From assembly GCA_965199915.1 (NCBI GenBank), contig OZ241348.1:2418001-2482000 (forward strand): a stretch of DNA of 64,000 nucleotides, given 5' to 3'. The DNA comes from VXYL01 sp965199915. GTDB lineage: Bacteria; Pseudomonadota; Gammaproteobacteria; Pseudomonadales; Azotimanducaceae. The translations under genes were made by a program, and so were the position numbers. Of the stretch, positions 8,773 to 17,994 are shown piece by piece (position 1 is the stretch's first letter; each line of letters begins with the position of its first letter). Below the pieces are notes generated by a model, which made no database searches, was not told where the DNA came from, and saw only the letters and a program-made list of their open reading frames with translations.

Positions 8773-9204
8773 TCAACGATCGGACCGGTAAAGCGGCTGC
8801 TCGAAGCGCACGGTCTCCACGCCGTGGTCCGGCAACGTGACGGAAATCTCGAAGCGCAGCGTTTCGGCGTGGGGAAAGTCGAACGGCGCCAAGTAGTAGA
8901 ACGTGCCGGCGTCGTCGATTTCGCGGAAGCGCAAGGCGCGCGGCCGGCCGAGAATGTCCAAGAACCTGCCCTCCACGCGGACCTGTTCCCCCGGCGCATT
9001 CCCGCGCACCGCGCTCACGTTCACCAAGCCCTTGTCCGGCCCGCGCACGATGTCGTAGCGCTCGGCGATTTGCGCCGAAAGCTGGGAGGCGTTGAAGGCG
9101 ATGTAATGCACCTCCCACGCGCCAAAGCGCTGGAACTGCGCGCCGACGGCAACCGCCGCGGCGCCGGCGGCCAAGCAGAGCGCCAGGGCGTGGACGCGCT
9201 TCAT
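8773..9204 (-). CDS. DUF4426 family exported protein
   Basis: 143 residues with an N-terminal signal peptide (MKRVHALALCLAAGAAAVAVGA), so probably periplasmic. The body (FGAWEVHYIAFNASQLSAQI, then FREIDDAGTFYYLAPFDF) matches DUF4426, a family of unknown function often placed between metW and rdgB in gammaproteobacteria. The start codon overlaps the stop of metW (ATGA), so it should be made from the same transcript. Confidence 0.85.
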   Translation of the reverse strand: MKRVHALALCLAAGAAAVAVGAQFQRFGAWEVHYIAFNASQLSAQIAERYDIVRGPDKGLVNVSAVRGNAPGEQVRVEGRFLDILGRPRALRFREIDDAGTFYYLAPFDFPHAETLRFEISVTLPDHGVETVRFEQPLYRSDR

Positions 9205-9797
9205 GTTCGGGCGCGCCCGAGACGGTAGAAGGCGCGGCTGCCGAACACGTTGGCCAAGCCCATGCGCGCGCGCACCCGGTAGCGGCTGTCCACCACGTGG
9301 CGCTGCAGGATCGGCAACCCCTTTTCGCCCACCAAACGCTCGAAATCGTGGAAGGTGCAAAGGTGGATGTTCGGGGTGTCGTGCCATTGGTGCGGCAGAT
9401 GCTTCGCCACCGGCATGCGCCCCAACGTGGCGAGTTGCAAACGGCACCGCCAGTGGCCGAAGTTGGGAAACGTCACCACGCACTCCTCGCCGATGCGCAG
9501 CATTTCGTCGAGCAGGCGCGAAGGCGCCGCCACCGCCTGCAGCGCTTCGGTCATCACCACCATGTCGAAACTCGAATCCGGGAACCGGCCGAGCCCGTCG
9601 TCCAGATCGTGTTCGATCACGTTCACGCCGTGGCGCACGCAGGCGCTGATTTGCGCCGCGTCGTTCTCGATGCCGTAGCCGTTGACGCTCTTGCGCTCGG
9701 CCAGGTGCGCGAGCAGTTCGCCGCCGCCGCAACCCAAGTCCAGCACGCGTGCGCCGGGGTTGATGAGCTCGGCGATGATTTGCAGATCCGGCCTCAC
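9201..9797 (-). CDS. metW: MetW, SAM-dependent methyltransferase-like partner of MetX
   Basis: 198 residues. The SAM-binding motif VLDLGCGGGELL starts at residue 18. The MetW-specific segments MVVMTEALQAV, VTFPNFGHWRCRLQL and LPHQWHDTPNIHLCT are present. MetW works with MetX in the first step of methionine synthesis in many proteobacteria; its exact reaction is unsettled. The GTG start at 9797 overlaps the metX stop (GTGA), and the stop overlaps the DUF4426 start (ATGA). A short damaged copy of part of this gene is found at 6122-6196. Confidence 0.93.
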   Translation of the reverse strand: MRPDLQIIAELINPGARVLDLGCGGGELLAHLAERKSVNGYGIENDAAQISACVRHGVNVIEHDLDDGLGRFPDSSFDMVVMTEALQAVAAPSRLLDEMLRIGEECVVTFPNFGHWRCRLQLATLGRMPVAKHLPHQWHDTPNIHLCTFHDFERLVGEKGLPILQRHVVDSRYRVRARMGLANVFGSRAFYRLGRART

Positions 9798-10996
9798 AGC
9801 TTTGCCGCCACCGTCGCCAAGTAGCCGCCGAGCAAGTCGAAGTAGCGCGCGTTCGGCAGCAGAAACGAATCGTGTCCGTGCGGCGCGTCGATAACGGCGC
9901 TCACCACGTCCTTGCCGGCGGCCACCAGCGCATCGACGATCTCGTTCGAGCGCACCGGGGAGAAACGCCAATCCGAAGAGAAGGAGAGCACGAGGAAGCG
10001 CGCCCGGGCCACCGCCAGCGCTTTCACCAAATCGCCGTCGAACTCCAAGGCCGGGTCGAAGTAGTCGAGGGCGCGGGTCATCAACAGGTAGGTGTTGGCG
10101 TCGAAGCGTTCCGAGAAGGAAGTGCCTTGGTAGTGCAGATAGCTCTCCACCTGAAACCGCACGTCCTGCGCCACGCCGATGTCGCCGGACTTGAGCTCGC
10201 GTCCAAACCGCACGCCCATGCCGTCGTCCGAAAGGTAGGTGACATGACCGATCATGCGCGCCAGCATCAAACCCTTGCGCGGAATGGCGTCCGCTTGCGT
10301 GTAGCGGCCGGCGTGGAACTCCGGGTCGGACACGATGGCGTGGCGGGCGATTTCGTTGAAGGCGATGTTCTGCGCCGAGAGCTTGGGGGCGGCCGCGATC
10401 ACCACCGCGTTGGCGACGCGCTCCGGCAAATCGATGGCCCACTGCAAGGCCTGCATGCCACCCAAGCTGCCGCCGACCACGGCGCAGAAGCGCTCGATGC
10501 CGAGGTGGTCGGCGAGCAACGCCTGCGCGCGCACCCAGTCCTTCACGGTGACGGTGGGGAAACCGGCGCCCCAAGGTTCGCCGCTCTGCGCGTTGATGGT
10601 GCGAGGCCCGGTGCTGCCGCCGCAGCCGCCGAGATTGTTGGGCGCGACGACGAAGAACTTCGAGGTGTCGATGGGCTTGCCGGGACCAATGCAGTTGTCC
10701 CACCAACCCGGTTTCGCGTCGTCGGCGCGGTGGTAGCCGGCGGCGTGGTGGTCGCCGGACAGCGCGTGGCAGATCAACACCGCGTTCGAGCGGGTGGCGT
10801 TCAGTTCGCCGTAGGTTTCGTAGACGAGTTCGACGCCCGGCAGCGTTTGCCGACACTGCAGGGCGAGCGGCGCGTCGAACCGCACGCGCTGCGGGGCGAC
10901 GACGCCTACGGAATCGGGCGCCTCCGGCCCCGGCGCGCGCCGCCGCTTGGCACCGTTCCTCGAGTCGGCGGCGTTGTCCCCCCTCTTCCGCCCCAC
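9794..10996 (-). CDS. metX: MetX, homoserine O-acyltransferase
   Basis: 400 residues, alpha/beta-hydrolase fold; activates homoserine with acetyl- or succinyl-CoA for methionine synthesis. The nucleophile elbow GGSLGGMQ is at about residue 170, the oxyanion region is NNLGGCGGSTGP, and the catalytic His is in DAPHGHDSFL near the C-terminus. Sequence alone does not settle which acyl donor is used. The start is GTG at 10996 with a good GGGGTGAG site upstream. The first 27 or so residues are Arg/Lys-rich and not typical of the family, so a later start cannot be excluded, though none is obvious. Confidence 0.93.
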   Translation of the reverse strand: MGRKRGDNAADSRNGAKRRRAPGPEAPDSVGVVAPQRVRFDAPLALQCRQTLPGVELVYETYGELNATRSNAVLICHALSGDHHAAGYHRADDAKPGWWDNCIGPGKPIDTSKFFVVAPNNLGGCGGSTGPRTINAQSGEPWGAGFPTVTVKDWVRAQALLADHLGIERFCAVVGGSLGGMQALQWAIDLPERVANAVVIAAAPKLSAQNIAFNEIARHAIVSDPEFHAGRYTQADAIPRKGLMLARMIGHVTYLSDDGMGVRFGRELKSGDIGVAQDVRFQVESYLHYQGTSFSERFDANTYLLMTRALDYFDPALEFDGDLVKALAVARARFLVLSFSSDWRFSPVRSNEIVDALVAAGKDVVSAVIDAPHGHDSFLLPNARYFDLLGGYLATVAAKL

Positions 10997-11000
10997 GCGC

Positions 11001-11558
11001 TCACCCCGGCTGATGCGGCAGCAAGGCGCCGAGCACGAAGTACTGCACCACCAAGAGCGCGAGGATCGCCACCATCGGCGACAAGTCCAAGCCGCCGAGC
11101 GGCGGCAACAGACGCCGCACGCGCGCCAGCAGCGGCTCGGCCACCTCGCGGGCGATGAGACTGGCGGGCGAATAGACCCCGGGAGCGAGCCAGCTCATGG
11201 CAACGGTGACGAAAATCGCCACCAGGAAGATCATGACGACGAGATTCAACGTGCCGTACAAGGCATCGCTCAGAATGAAAAGAAAATCGATGGGGCTGCT
11301 GCCCACGGCAATGAGACGCATCGTGGACATGACGATGTGCGCAAGCCACGCCATCGCGAAGGACGCAAGGTCCAAGTTCCGGTAGGGGCGCAGCACCGAG
11401 CGCAGCGGCCGCAACACCGGGTCCGTGAAGCGCACGATGCCCTCGCAAAACGGATTGTAGAAGCTCGCCCGCACCGCCTGCAGAACGAACCGCAACAGGA
11501 AGAGCAGCGCCGCCACCTGCAGGACGAAGCGGAGGATGAATAGGAAGGGATCGCTCAT
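11001..11558 (-). CDS. yggT: YggT family membrane protein
   Basis: 185-residue integral membrane protein with two YggT repeats (PF02325). The first (residues 1-60) contains VLQAVRASFYNPFCEGIVR and TDPVLRPLRSVLRP; the second (about 95-180) contains VAMSWLAPGVYSP and EPLLARVRRLLPPLGG. Four to five membrane segments are visible. The family is of uncertain function, linked to osmotic tolerance and membrane or division-related processes. The start overlaps the proC stop (ATGA). Confidence 0.9.
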   Translation of the reverse strand: MSDPFLFILRFVLQVAALLFLLRFVLQAVRASFYNPFCEGIVRFTDPVLRPLRSVLRPYRNLDLASFAMAWLAHIVMSTMRLIAVGSSPIDFLFILSDALYGTLNLVVMIFLVAIFVTVAMSWLAPGVYSPASLIAREVAEPLLARVRRLLPPLGGLDLSPMVAILALLVVQYFVLGALLPHQPG

Positions 11559-12358
11559 GGCTCGCCAAACTCCTGCTGTAGCTCCCGCGCCCGCGCGAAC
11601 GCGCCGTGCGCCGCAAGGCGCAGCGCTTCGGGGAAACGGTTCTTGGCAAGTATAAACAGGGCGCGCTCGGTCACGCCGCCGGGAGAGGTGACGCGTTCGC
11701 GCAGCAGAGCCGGGTCCTCGTCCTTCGCCATCGCCGCGGCGCCGGCCGCGGTGGCCACCACCAAACGCTTCGCCACTTCCGGCGCCAGCCCGAGTTCGCG
11801 GCCGGCGGCGACGAGCGCCTCAATGGCTTGAAAGAAGTACGCCGGGCCGCCGCCGGAAAGCGCTGTCACGGCGTCCAGCTGCGCCTCCCGCTCGAACCAG
11901 ATCACCTCGCCCGCCGCGCCCATCACCTCTTGCGCCGCCGCGCGTTGCGCGATGCTGACATGGTCGTTGGCGACCAGGCCGGTGATGCCGGCGCCCACCA
12001 GCGCCGGCGTGTTCGGCATGCAGCGCACCACGGCGGGGGCGCCGCCCAGCCAGCGCTCGACGGCGGCGATGGCCACGCCGGCGGCGATGGAGAGGACGAG
12101 GGTGTTCTCCTCCAACACGTCGGCGATGTCTCGGGTTGCGGTCTTGAGCACTTGCGGCTTCACCGCCAGCACCAACACGTCCGCCCCCCGCGCGGCGTCC
12201 CGGTTGCTCGGCGTGGTGGCGATGGGCGCAGCGAACCGCGCTCGTTGCGCCGCCACCGGATCGGCCACGACGACCGCGGCGTCGCCGGCGCGCGCCAAGC
12301 GGGTGGCCAAAGCGAAAGCCATGTTGCCGCCGCCGACGAAGGCGATGCGTTCAGGCAT
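11555..12358 (-). CDS. proC: Pyrroline-5-carboxylate reductase
   Basis: 267 residues; last step of proline synthesis (P5C plus NADPH to proline). The Rossmann motif IAFVGGGNMAFALATRLA is at the N-terminus, with VVRCMPNTPALVGAG in the middle. The family signature in the C-terminal helical domain is clear: DAVTALSGGGPAYFF and VTSPGGVTERAL. Length and domains are complete. It overlaps yggS upstream by 8 bp and yggT downstream by 4 bp, part of a tightly packed operon. Confidence 0.95.
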   Translation of the reverse strand: MPERIAFVGGGNMAFALATRLARAGDAAVVVADPVAAQRARFAAPIATTPSNRDAARGADVLVLAVKPQVLKTATRDIADVLEENTLVLSIAAGVAIAAVERWLGGAPAVVRCMPNTPALVGAGITGLVANDHVSIAQRAAAQEVMGAAGEVIWFEREAQLDAVTALSGGGPAYFFQAIEALVAAGRELGLAPEVAKRLVVATAAGAAAMAKDEDPALLRERVTSPGGVTERALFILAKNRFPEALRLAAHGAFARARELQQEFGEP

Positions 12359-13040
12359 CGGGGGCGGCCGGTTTTGGCGCGCGCGGGCCGAACAGCGCCG
12401 TGCCAACGCGCACGATGGTGGCGCCTTCGGCGATGGCCGCCGGGTAGTCGGCGGACATGCCCATCGAAAGCGTGTCCCAATGCATCGGCGCATTGGGCGC
12501 CAAGGCGTCGAACAGCGCTTTCAAGCGGCGAAAGCCGGGGCGCGTGTCGCGCCGCGGCGACGGTATCGCCATGAGGCCGCGCAGCCGCAGGCGCGGCAAC
12601 GCCGCCACTTCGTCCACCAGCGCCGGCGCGTCTTCCGGCGCAACGCCGGCTTTGCCCGTCTCGGCGTCCACGTTCACTTGTACGCAAACGTCGATGGCGC
12701 GCGCGGCGGCGGCGTTCAACCGGTTCGCCACGCGCGCGCGATCCACGCTGTGAACCCATTGGAAGTGGCGCGCGATGTCGCGGGTCTTGTTGGCTTGGAT
12801 CGCGCCGATGAAGTGCCAAGTGATGTCCAAGTCCGCCAGCGTCCGCGCCTTGGCCACCCCTTCTTGCGCGTAATTCTCGCCGAAATCCGCAATGCCGGCC
12901 GCGTGGACGGCACGCATCTCGGCAACCGAGCGGGCCTTCGACGCGGCGAGCAGGCGCACGTTGCCGGCGTGCCGTCGCGCGGCGCGTTCGGCGGCGCGGA
13001 TGGCCGCGCGGACGACCTCGATGCGTTGGTGGCAGCCCAT
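12351..13040 (-). CDS. yggS: YggS/PLPBP family PLP-homeostasis protein
   Basis: 229 residues, single-domain alanine-racemase-like TIM barrel that binds pyridoxal phosphate without known catalysis. The PLP lysine is in LLAASKARS. Family blocks FGENYAQEG, WHFIGAIQANKTRD, HSVDRARVANRLN, LSMGMSADYPAAI and VRVGTALFGPR are intact. The ATG at 13040 gives the family's usual N-terminus; the open frame continues further, but that part lacks similarity. It is the first gene of the minus-strand operon running to hemW and diverges from pilT. Confidence 0.92.
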   Translation of the reverse strand: MGCHQRIEVVRAAIRAAERAARRHAGNVRLLAASKARSVAEMRAVHAAGIADFGENYAQEGVAKARTLADLDITWHFIGAIQANKTRDIARHFQWVHSVDRARVANRLNAAAARAIDVCVQVNVDAETGKAGVAPEDAPALVDEVAALPRLRLRGLMAIPSPRRDTRPGFRRLKALFDALAPNAPMHWDTLSMGMSADYPAAIAEGATIVRVGTALFGPRAPKPAAPDA

Positions 13041-13214
13041 GTTGCGCGAGTGTACGGCAACTGCGCTGGTTTGCCGCCCACAGGCGCGGCGAACCGGCTT
13101 CCGCCGCGGCCACAACGGGCGATTTTCCTACGCGCCGCCGGGCGTTTGGCTTGCAGACGCCAGCTTCGCGGCGGGCTACGGTGGGCACTTTCCCCATGCT
13201 GCCGAGTGTCCGCC
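13041..13214. promoter_or_regulatory. Divergent intergenic region yggS / pilT
   Basis: 174 bp between two genes read outward. It must hold the start signals for the yggS-to-hemW operon and for pilT, but no convincing -35/-10 pair could be picked in this GC-rich sequence. Confidence 0.4.
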
Positions 13215-14252
13215 ATGCGTATTCAAGAACTGCTCGCCACCGCCGTGGAACGCGGCGCTTCCGATTTGCATCTCTCCTCGGGGTTGCCGCCCATGCTTCG
13301 CGTTGACGGGGCGATCACGCCCCTCGACGACCCGCCGCTCGACACGGACGCGGTGCGGAGCGCCATCGTCGAGCTCGCCGGCGGCGCGGCGGACGCGCGC
13401 CTCGGCGAGGCGGATGCGCGCCTCGACGCGGACTTCTGCGTGCAGGTGCCCGACGTTGCCCGTTTTCGCGTCAACGTGTTTCGGCACGAGCGCGGCGTGG
13501 GCGCCGCGTTCCGGGCCGTACCAATGCGCGTGCCTTGCGCGGATGAGCTCGGCTTGGGCGAGACCTTCCGCGACATCGCGGACGCCCGCAGCGGGCTCGT
13601 GCTGGTGACAGGCCCCACCGGCTCCGGCAAGAGCACCACGCTGGCGGCGCTGGTGGATCATGTGAACCGAACCCGCAGCGAGCACATCCTCACCATCGAG
13701 GACCCCATCGAGTTCCTGCACACGGCGCGGCGTTGTCTCGTCAACCAGCGCGAGATCGGGCGCGACACCGCGAGCTTCGCGGATGCGCTGCGCGCCGCGC
13801 TGCGCGAAGACCCGGACGTGATCCTGATCGGCGAGATGCGCGACTTGGAGACCATCCGTCTGGCGCTGACCGCCGCCGAGACCGGGCATCTGGTGTTCGC
13901 AACGCTGCACACGTCGTCCGCGCCGAAGTCCATTGACCGCATCGTGGACGTCTTCCCCGGTGGCGAGAAGGACACTATCCGCTCGATGCTGTCGGAGTCG
14001 CTCAAGGCGGTGGTGGCGCAGACGTTGGTGCCCCGCGCCGGCGGCGGTCGCGTTGCCGCGCACGAGATCATGATCGCCACGCCCGCCGTGCGCAATCTCA
14101 TCCGCGAACACAAGGTGGCGCAACTGCGCTCGACGATCCAGACCTCGGCCGCCGCCGGCATGCAAACGCTGGATCAGCACTTGGGCCGATTGGCGGAGCA
14201 GGGCGTCATTCCCCGCGCGGAAACCGGCGGCGCTCGCCGCGCGCAGTGGTGA
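13215..14252 (+). CDS. pilT: PilT, type IV pilus retraction ATPase
   Basis: 345 residues; hexameric cytoplasmic ATPase that powers pilus retraction (twitching motility, DNA uptake). N-terminal PAS-like segment ASDLHLSSGLPP, Walker A GPTGSGKS at residues 133-140, Asp box ILTIEDPIEF, Walker B DPDVILIGEMRD, His box ETGHLVFATLHTSSA, and the PilT-specific VRNLIREHK motif in the C-terminal domain. All are intact. No pilU or other pilus gene follows, so other pilus genes must lie elsewhere. Confidence 0.95.
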   Translation: MRIQELLATAVERGASDLHLSSGLPPMLRVDGAITPLDDPPLDTDAVRSAIVELAGGAADARLGEADARLDADFCVQVPDVARFRVNVFRHERGVGAAFRAVPMRVPCADELGLGETFRDIADARSGLVLVTGPTGSGKSTTLAALVDHVNRTRSEHILTIEDPIEFLHTARRCLVNQREIGRDTASFADALRAALREDPDVILIGEMRDLETIRLALTAAETGHLVFATLHTSSAPKSIDRIVDVFPGGEKDTIRSMLSESLKAVVAQTLVPRAGGGRVAAHEIMIATPAVRNLIREHKVAQLRSTIQTSAAAGMQTLDQHLGRLAEQGVIPRAETGGARRAQW

Positions 14253-14360
14253 GCCGCAATCGCTTCGGCGGCGAAGCGGATCTCGCACGGGCATCGGGCG
14301 CCGGCGGGCGTTGGCAACCGGTCTTCGCCGCTGGCGTTGACCGCGCTGCCGACAACCCCG

Positions 14361-14528
14361 TCAGCCGATTTCGATCATCTCGAAATCCTCTTTGCCCACA
14401 CCGCACTCGGGGCACACGAAGTCCTCGGGCACGTCCTCCCACGGCGTGCCCGGCGCGATCCCGTCGTATTCGCAACCCTCGGCCTCGTCGTAGATCCAGC
14501 CGCAAACAATGCACTGCCACTTCTTCAT
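14361..14528 (-). CDS. Rubredoxin
   Basis: 55-residue protein. The two iron-binding knuckles are CIVCGWIYDE (Cys6, Cys9) and CPECGVGKEDF (Cys39, Cys42), and the WEDVPEDFVCPECG block is standard for rubredoxins. It is a small one-electron carrier, often serving alkane hydroxylases or oxygen and ROS detoxification; the partner is not nearby. It lies on the minus strand facing pilT, with about 108 bp between stops. Confidence 0.93.
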   Translation of the reverse strand: MKKWQCIVCGWIYDEAEGCEYDGIAPGTPWEDVPEDFVCPECGVGKEDFEMIEIG

Positions 14529-14693
14529 CGTCCGTTCCGCTCACGCTCCGCGCCTTGGCCACCACGGGGCCGCGTCCCGGCGCGGCGGTGCCGCGGCGGC
14601 GTGACCCCTCGCGTGCCCACCATACCGGATTCCCCAATGGCGTTGGCAGCCACAGGTCCGCTCAGTGCCTGATTCGCCGCGGGCGCCGCGCAG

Positions 14694-15068
14694 TCAGGAC
14701 CGATTCGCCAACCACGTCTCGGCGATGATCTGCGCCGCCGCCGCGTGGCTGTCCGCCGCATCGGCGCCGCGCGCGACCGCCTCGAAGGTGGACAGCCGCT
14801 CGTCGACGTATTCCACGCACAGGGCGTAGCGTTGGACCATGCGCGCGCCGAAGCGGCGGGCGTTCGCCGACATCGCGCTCGGCGTGCCGTCCATGTTGAG
14901 GGGCAGGCCCACCACCAAGGCCGCGGGGCGCCACGCGTCGATCAGCTTGTCGACTTGGCGCCAGCACGGCCGTCCTTGCCGCGCCGCAACGGTGGCGACG
15001 CCGTTTGCGAATTGCGGCTCTTCTTCGGCCACCGCCACGCCGATGCGGCGCAGACCAAAGTCGAACAC
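14694..15068 (-). CDS. ruvX: RuvX/YqgF family Holliday-junction resolvase-like nuclease
   Basis: About 124 residues with an RNase H-like fold. The catalytic blocks are FDFGLRRIGVAVAE (first Asp), ALVVGLPLNMDG, and VEYVDERLSTFEA with the conserved DERLST. YqgF proteins act in 16S rRNA 5'-end maturation and/or recombination. The start is unclear: GTG at 15068 keeps the catalytic Asp but shortens the first strand, while a CTG at 15080 would give LTTLVFDFG, closer to the family. It follows yqgE on the same strand with about 50 bp between. Confidence 0.85.
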   Translation of the reverse strand: MFDFGLRRIGVAVAEEEPQFANGVATVAARQGRPCWRQVDKLIDAWRPAALVVGLPLNMDGTPSAMSANARRFGARMVQRYALCVEYVDERLSTFEAVARGADAADSHAAAAQIIAETWLANRS

Positions 15069-15117
15069 CAGCGTTGTCAGCGGAAGCGCTCCGCAGCGAA
15101 CGCGAGGCCGCTCGGCC

Positions 15118-15666
15118 TCAAGCGTGCCCGGCGTCCGCGCCCAAGAGCCGCAAGTCCACGCCGAGCACTGAGGCGGCGTGATCGAGGCGCTTCTCGAAGG
15201 GCATGTCGAACAGGGCTTCCCGGCAACTCGGCGCGGTAAGCCACGCCGAATCGGCCAATTCCGCCTCCAGTTGACCGGCGCCCCAGCCGGCGTAGCCCAA
15301 GGCCACGAGAAACTGTTGCGGGCCTTGGCCGGAAGCAATGAGCTCCAGGATTTCACGGCTGTAGGTGATGGCGAGATCATCGCCGGCTTCCTCGCTCGAG
15401 TCCACGCGCACATCCTTCGTGTGCAGGATGAAGCCGCGTTGCGGCTCGACCGGGCCGCCGTCGGCCACTTGGCGGTCGAAGCCGATGCGAAAGGGGAGGT
15501 CCAACTGCCCAAAGAGCTTCACCAAGGTGAGTTCGTGCGGCTGATTCACCACCAGCCCTTGCGCACCCTGTTCGTCGTGCGACCAAACGTACACCAGCGC
15601 GCCGTCGAAAAAGCTGTCGTGCAGCTTCGGCATGCTGATGAGAAATTGGCCGGCAAGAGAATGCAT
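15118..15666 (-). CDS. yqgE: YqgE/AlgH family protein (UPF0301)
   Basis: 182 residues matching UPF0301 along its whole length: LAGQFLISMPKLHDSFFDG at the N-terminus, then YVWSHDEQGAQGLVVNQPHE, GGPVEPQRGFILH, LVALGYAGWGAGQLEAEL and FDMPFEKRLDHAASVLG. Function is not firmly established. The neighbours ruvX and tonB are the usual ones. A degenerate copy of the dispersed repeat lies just upstream. Confidence 0.93.
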   Translation of the reverse strand: MHSLAGQFLISMPKLHDSFFDGALVYVWSHDEQGAQGLVVNQPHELTLVKLFGQLDLPFRIGFDRQVADGGPVEPQRGFILHTKDVRVDSSEEAGDDLAITYSREILELIASGQGPQQFLVALGYAGWGAGQLEAELADSAWLTAPSCREALFDMPFEKRLDHAASVLGVDLRLLGADAGHA

Positions 15667-15697
15667 ATTGCTCCATCAGCCTCCCGGAGTGATTGAC

Positions 15698-15750
15698 CTT
15701 CACGGATGCGTCGAGTTTTGCGGCTGGCACCCGCCCCGCAGGGCGCACTA
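15698..15750. repeat. Dispersed double-hairpin repeat, degenerate copy
   Basis: Contains the left module (CTTCACGGATGCGTCGAGTTT) and the end of the right module (CCCCGCAGGGCGC), but the GAGTTTGC...GCAAACTC hairpin between them is missing. It lies between yqgE and tonB. Confidence 0.6.
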
Positions 15751-15794
15751 GCTTACCCGACTTGGCGCCCCGGCGATTGGCGTACACGCTACAG

Positions 15795-16610
<816 letters not shown>

Positions 16611-16617
16611 GGCCTTC

Positions 16618-16716
16618 ACGGATGAGTCAAGTTTGCGATCAGGTCTTTCGGCAAGCACCGAGTTTGCGCAGCAAACTCCAACGCGCCCGGCAGGGCGCGC
16701 CCCGGCAGGGCGCACA
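16618..16716. repeat. Dispersed double-hairpin repeat, copy A
   Basis: Left module ACGGATGAGTCAAGTTTGCG, then hairpin 1 GAGTTTGC-GCA-GCAAACTC at 16660-16678 and hairpin 2 CGCGCCC-GGCA-GGGCGCG at 16682-16699, followed by a partial second copy of CCCGGCAGGGCGC. The same two hairpins in the same order occur at 18520-18561, 59307-59346 and 59403-59442. Confidence 0.88.
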
Positions 16717-16939
16717 TGAAATCCTAACAAATGCGCCGAGTTAGCGTCCGCTATCGGCTCAACCGCGGCCGGACGCGCGCGTGGACGCCCCGATGGACTG
16801 CTTCTGCGGCGATTGACGCGCCCCCAGCAAAGCCCCCCCGCGGGCATTCAATGCGGCAAGGGCTGGCGGGAACACGCACCCGAGGGCGCAAAAAGAGGGC
16901 GTCCGCTAAGACGCCCCGGGTTCACCGCGTTCGTGCGGG
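16717..16939. other. No gene seen; one hairpin
   Basis: No protein-coding similarity recognised on either strand. A perfect 7-bp hairpin, GGGCGTC-CGCTAA-GACGCCC, lies at about 16898-16918. It has no U-tract and may be a remnant of a terminator or of the inserted block. Confidence 0.4.
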
Positions 16940-17263
16940 CTTCAAGGTTCGATGTCGAGGCGGTACTTGGAGACGCGCCAGGCCCCGCCGCCGAGGGTGC
17001 GGGCCAGCAGGCCGCGGGCCTCCAGAGCCGCCCCTCCCCGCGAGGACGAACTCCACGTTGCTGCAGGGCTTGCGCGGCTGCTGCGGGCCGCTCGGCTTCA
17101 GCCAGACGCCCGTCCACGCCAGCTAGACGCCCCACGCATCGAGCACCGCCGGCGCCCTGTAGAGGAACTGCTGGATCGTCCACAGGAACACCCACGCGTC
17201 GTCCGCCAGCACGTCCGCCACCGGCAACGCCTTGATCTCGCCGACGGGCATCGTCGGGTAGAC
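16940..17263 (-). pseudogene. Broken MT-A70 family DNA adenine methyltransferase fragment
   Basis: Read on the minus strand from 17263 this gives VYPTMPVGEIKALPVADVL, DDAWVFLWTIQQFL and VLDAWGV, then an in-frame TAG, then resumes in the same frame as VWLKPSGPQQPRKPC and NVEFVLAGRGGS. These are the strands around the YPTM motif and the FLWT/AWG/W.KP blocks of MT-A70 N6-adenine methyltransferases. The catalytic DPPW end is missing upstream, the frame is stopped, and similarity fades downstream. It is therefore a decayed fragment, probably from a phage or mobile element. Confidence 0.75.
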
Positions 17264-17296
17264 TCATGCCCGAACGACCCAACCAATGTCTGCACC

Positions 17297-17518
17297 ATGC
17301 TGCGCGACATCAACAGAACGCACAAACAGGGTTGGCGCGAGATGGCCCGCGAAGCGGGATTGTGCCAAACTGCGAACGGCTTGGACATCGCGGGAGCAAG
17401 TATCGCGCTCGCGGGTGCTGTAGTGGCGTTGTTCGGTGGTGCGGGAGTCCCCGCTATAATACTGGGCGGGGCTTTGATTTTTCTGGCGGCCATCATTGAC
17501 GGTGTGCTTGATTGTTGA
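17297..17518 (+). CDS. Small hydrophobic protein, unknown
   Basis: 73 residues. A charged N-terminal third (MLRDINRTHKQGWREMAREA) is followed from about residue 25 by a Gly/Ala-rich hydrophobic stretch (ASIALAGAVVALFGGAGVP, then AIILGGALIFLAAIIDGVL) long enough for two membrane helices. The C-terminus is DC. The ATG lies in an otherwise decayed block, with the next membrane gene 13 bp downstream. The sequence type recalls holins, leaderless bacteriocins and other small membrane-active peptides, but nothing specific was recognised. The frame is also open further upstream, so the start is a choice. Confidence 0.5.
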   Translation: MLRDINRTHKQGWREMAREAGLCQTANGLDIAGASIALAGAVVALFGGAGVPAIILGGALIFLAAIIDGVLDC

Positions 17519-17531
17519 ACGGAGAGCAACG

Positions 17532-17816
17532 ATGAAGGCAATGAAGAAAGCGAGTTTTACCAAACCGTGGCTGTTCAACACGGTATTGGTTGTCGGCAGT
17601 GCCGGGCTGGGGTTGACCTTGTGGCGGGTGGGGGTGGTGGATGATGGCAAGTGGTTCCGACTGTTCGCGCTTGGGTTGATTTTTTTCTGCCTGTTGACTC
17701 TCCCGTACCCGCGGCTTTGCCCGAGGGTGCATCGCAATATGCGGCGCGCACTCCGGCTGGACGATCCCGAGCAAAAGCGCAAGGCCGGCTTGCAGGACGA
17801 TTCGCACCCCGCCTAG
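17532..17816 (+). CDS. Small two-helix membrane protein, unknown
   Basis: 94 residues starting MKAMKKASFTKPWLFNTV. Two hydrophobic segments are visible (LFNTVLVVGSAGLGLTLWRV and FRLFALGLIFFCLLTLPY), then a basic cytoplasmic-type tail (RVHRNMRRALRLDDPEQKRK). A ribosome site GGAGAG lies 7 bases before the ATG. It follows the small hydrophobic protein by 13 bp on the same strand, so the two are probably made together. No family recognised. Confidence 0.6.
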   Translation: MKAMKKASFTKPWLFNTVLVVGSAGLGLTLWRVGVVDDGKWFRLFALGLIFFCLLTLPYPRLCPRVHRNMRRALRLDDPEQKRKAGLQDDSHPA

Positions 17817-17994
17817 CCTTCCGGCCACTGTCAAGCAACGGGAGCCTTCGGGTTCCCGTTGTCTTATCTGTGCCACATGAGCTTCAGCCGGGCCGGGTAG
17901 AGGCGGTGCGTCCGGGCCGTCCTTGAAAGCGGCGTGGACGTTCGAGTTCGAGTCGAGGCTTCCCGCCGGCCTCCGTCGTCGTGCTGGTGGCCGA

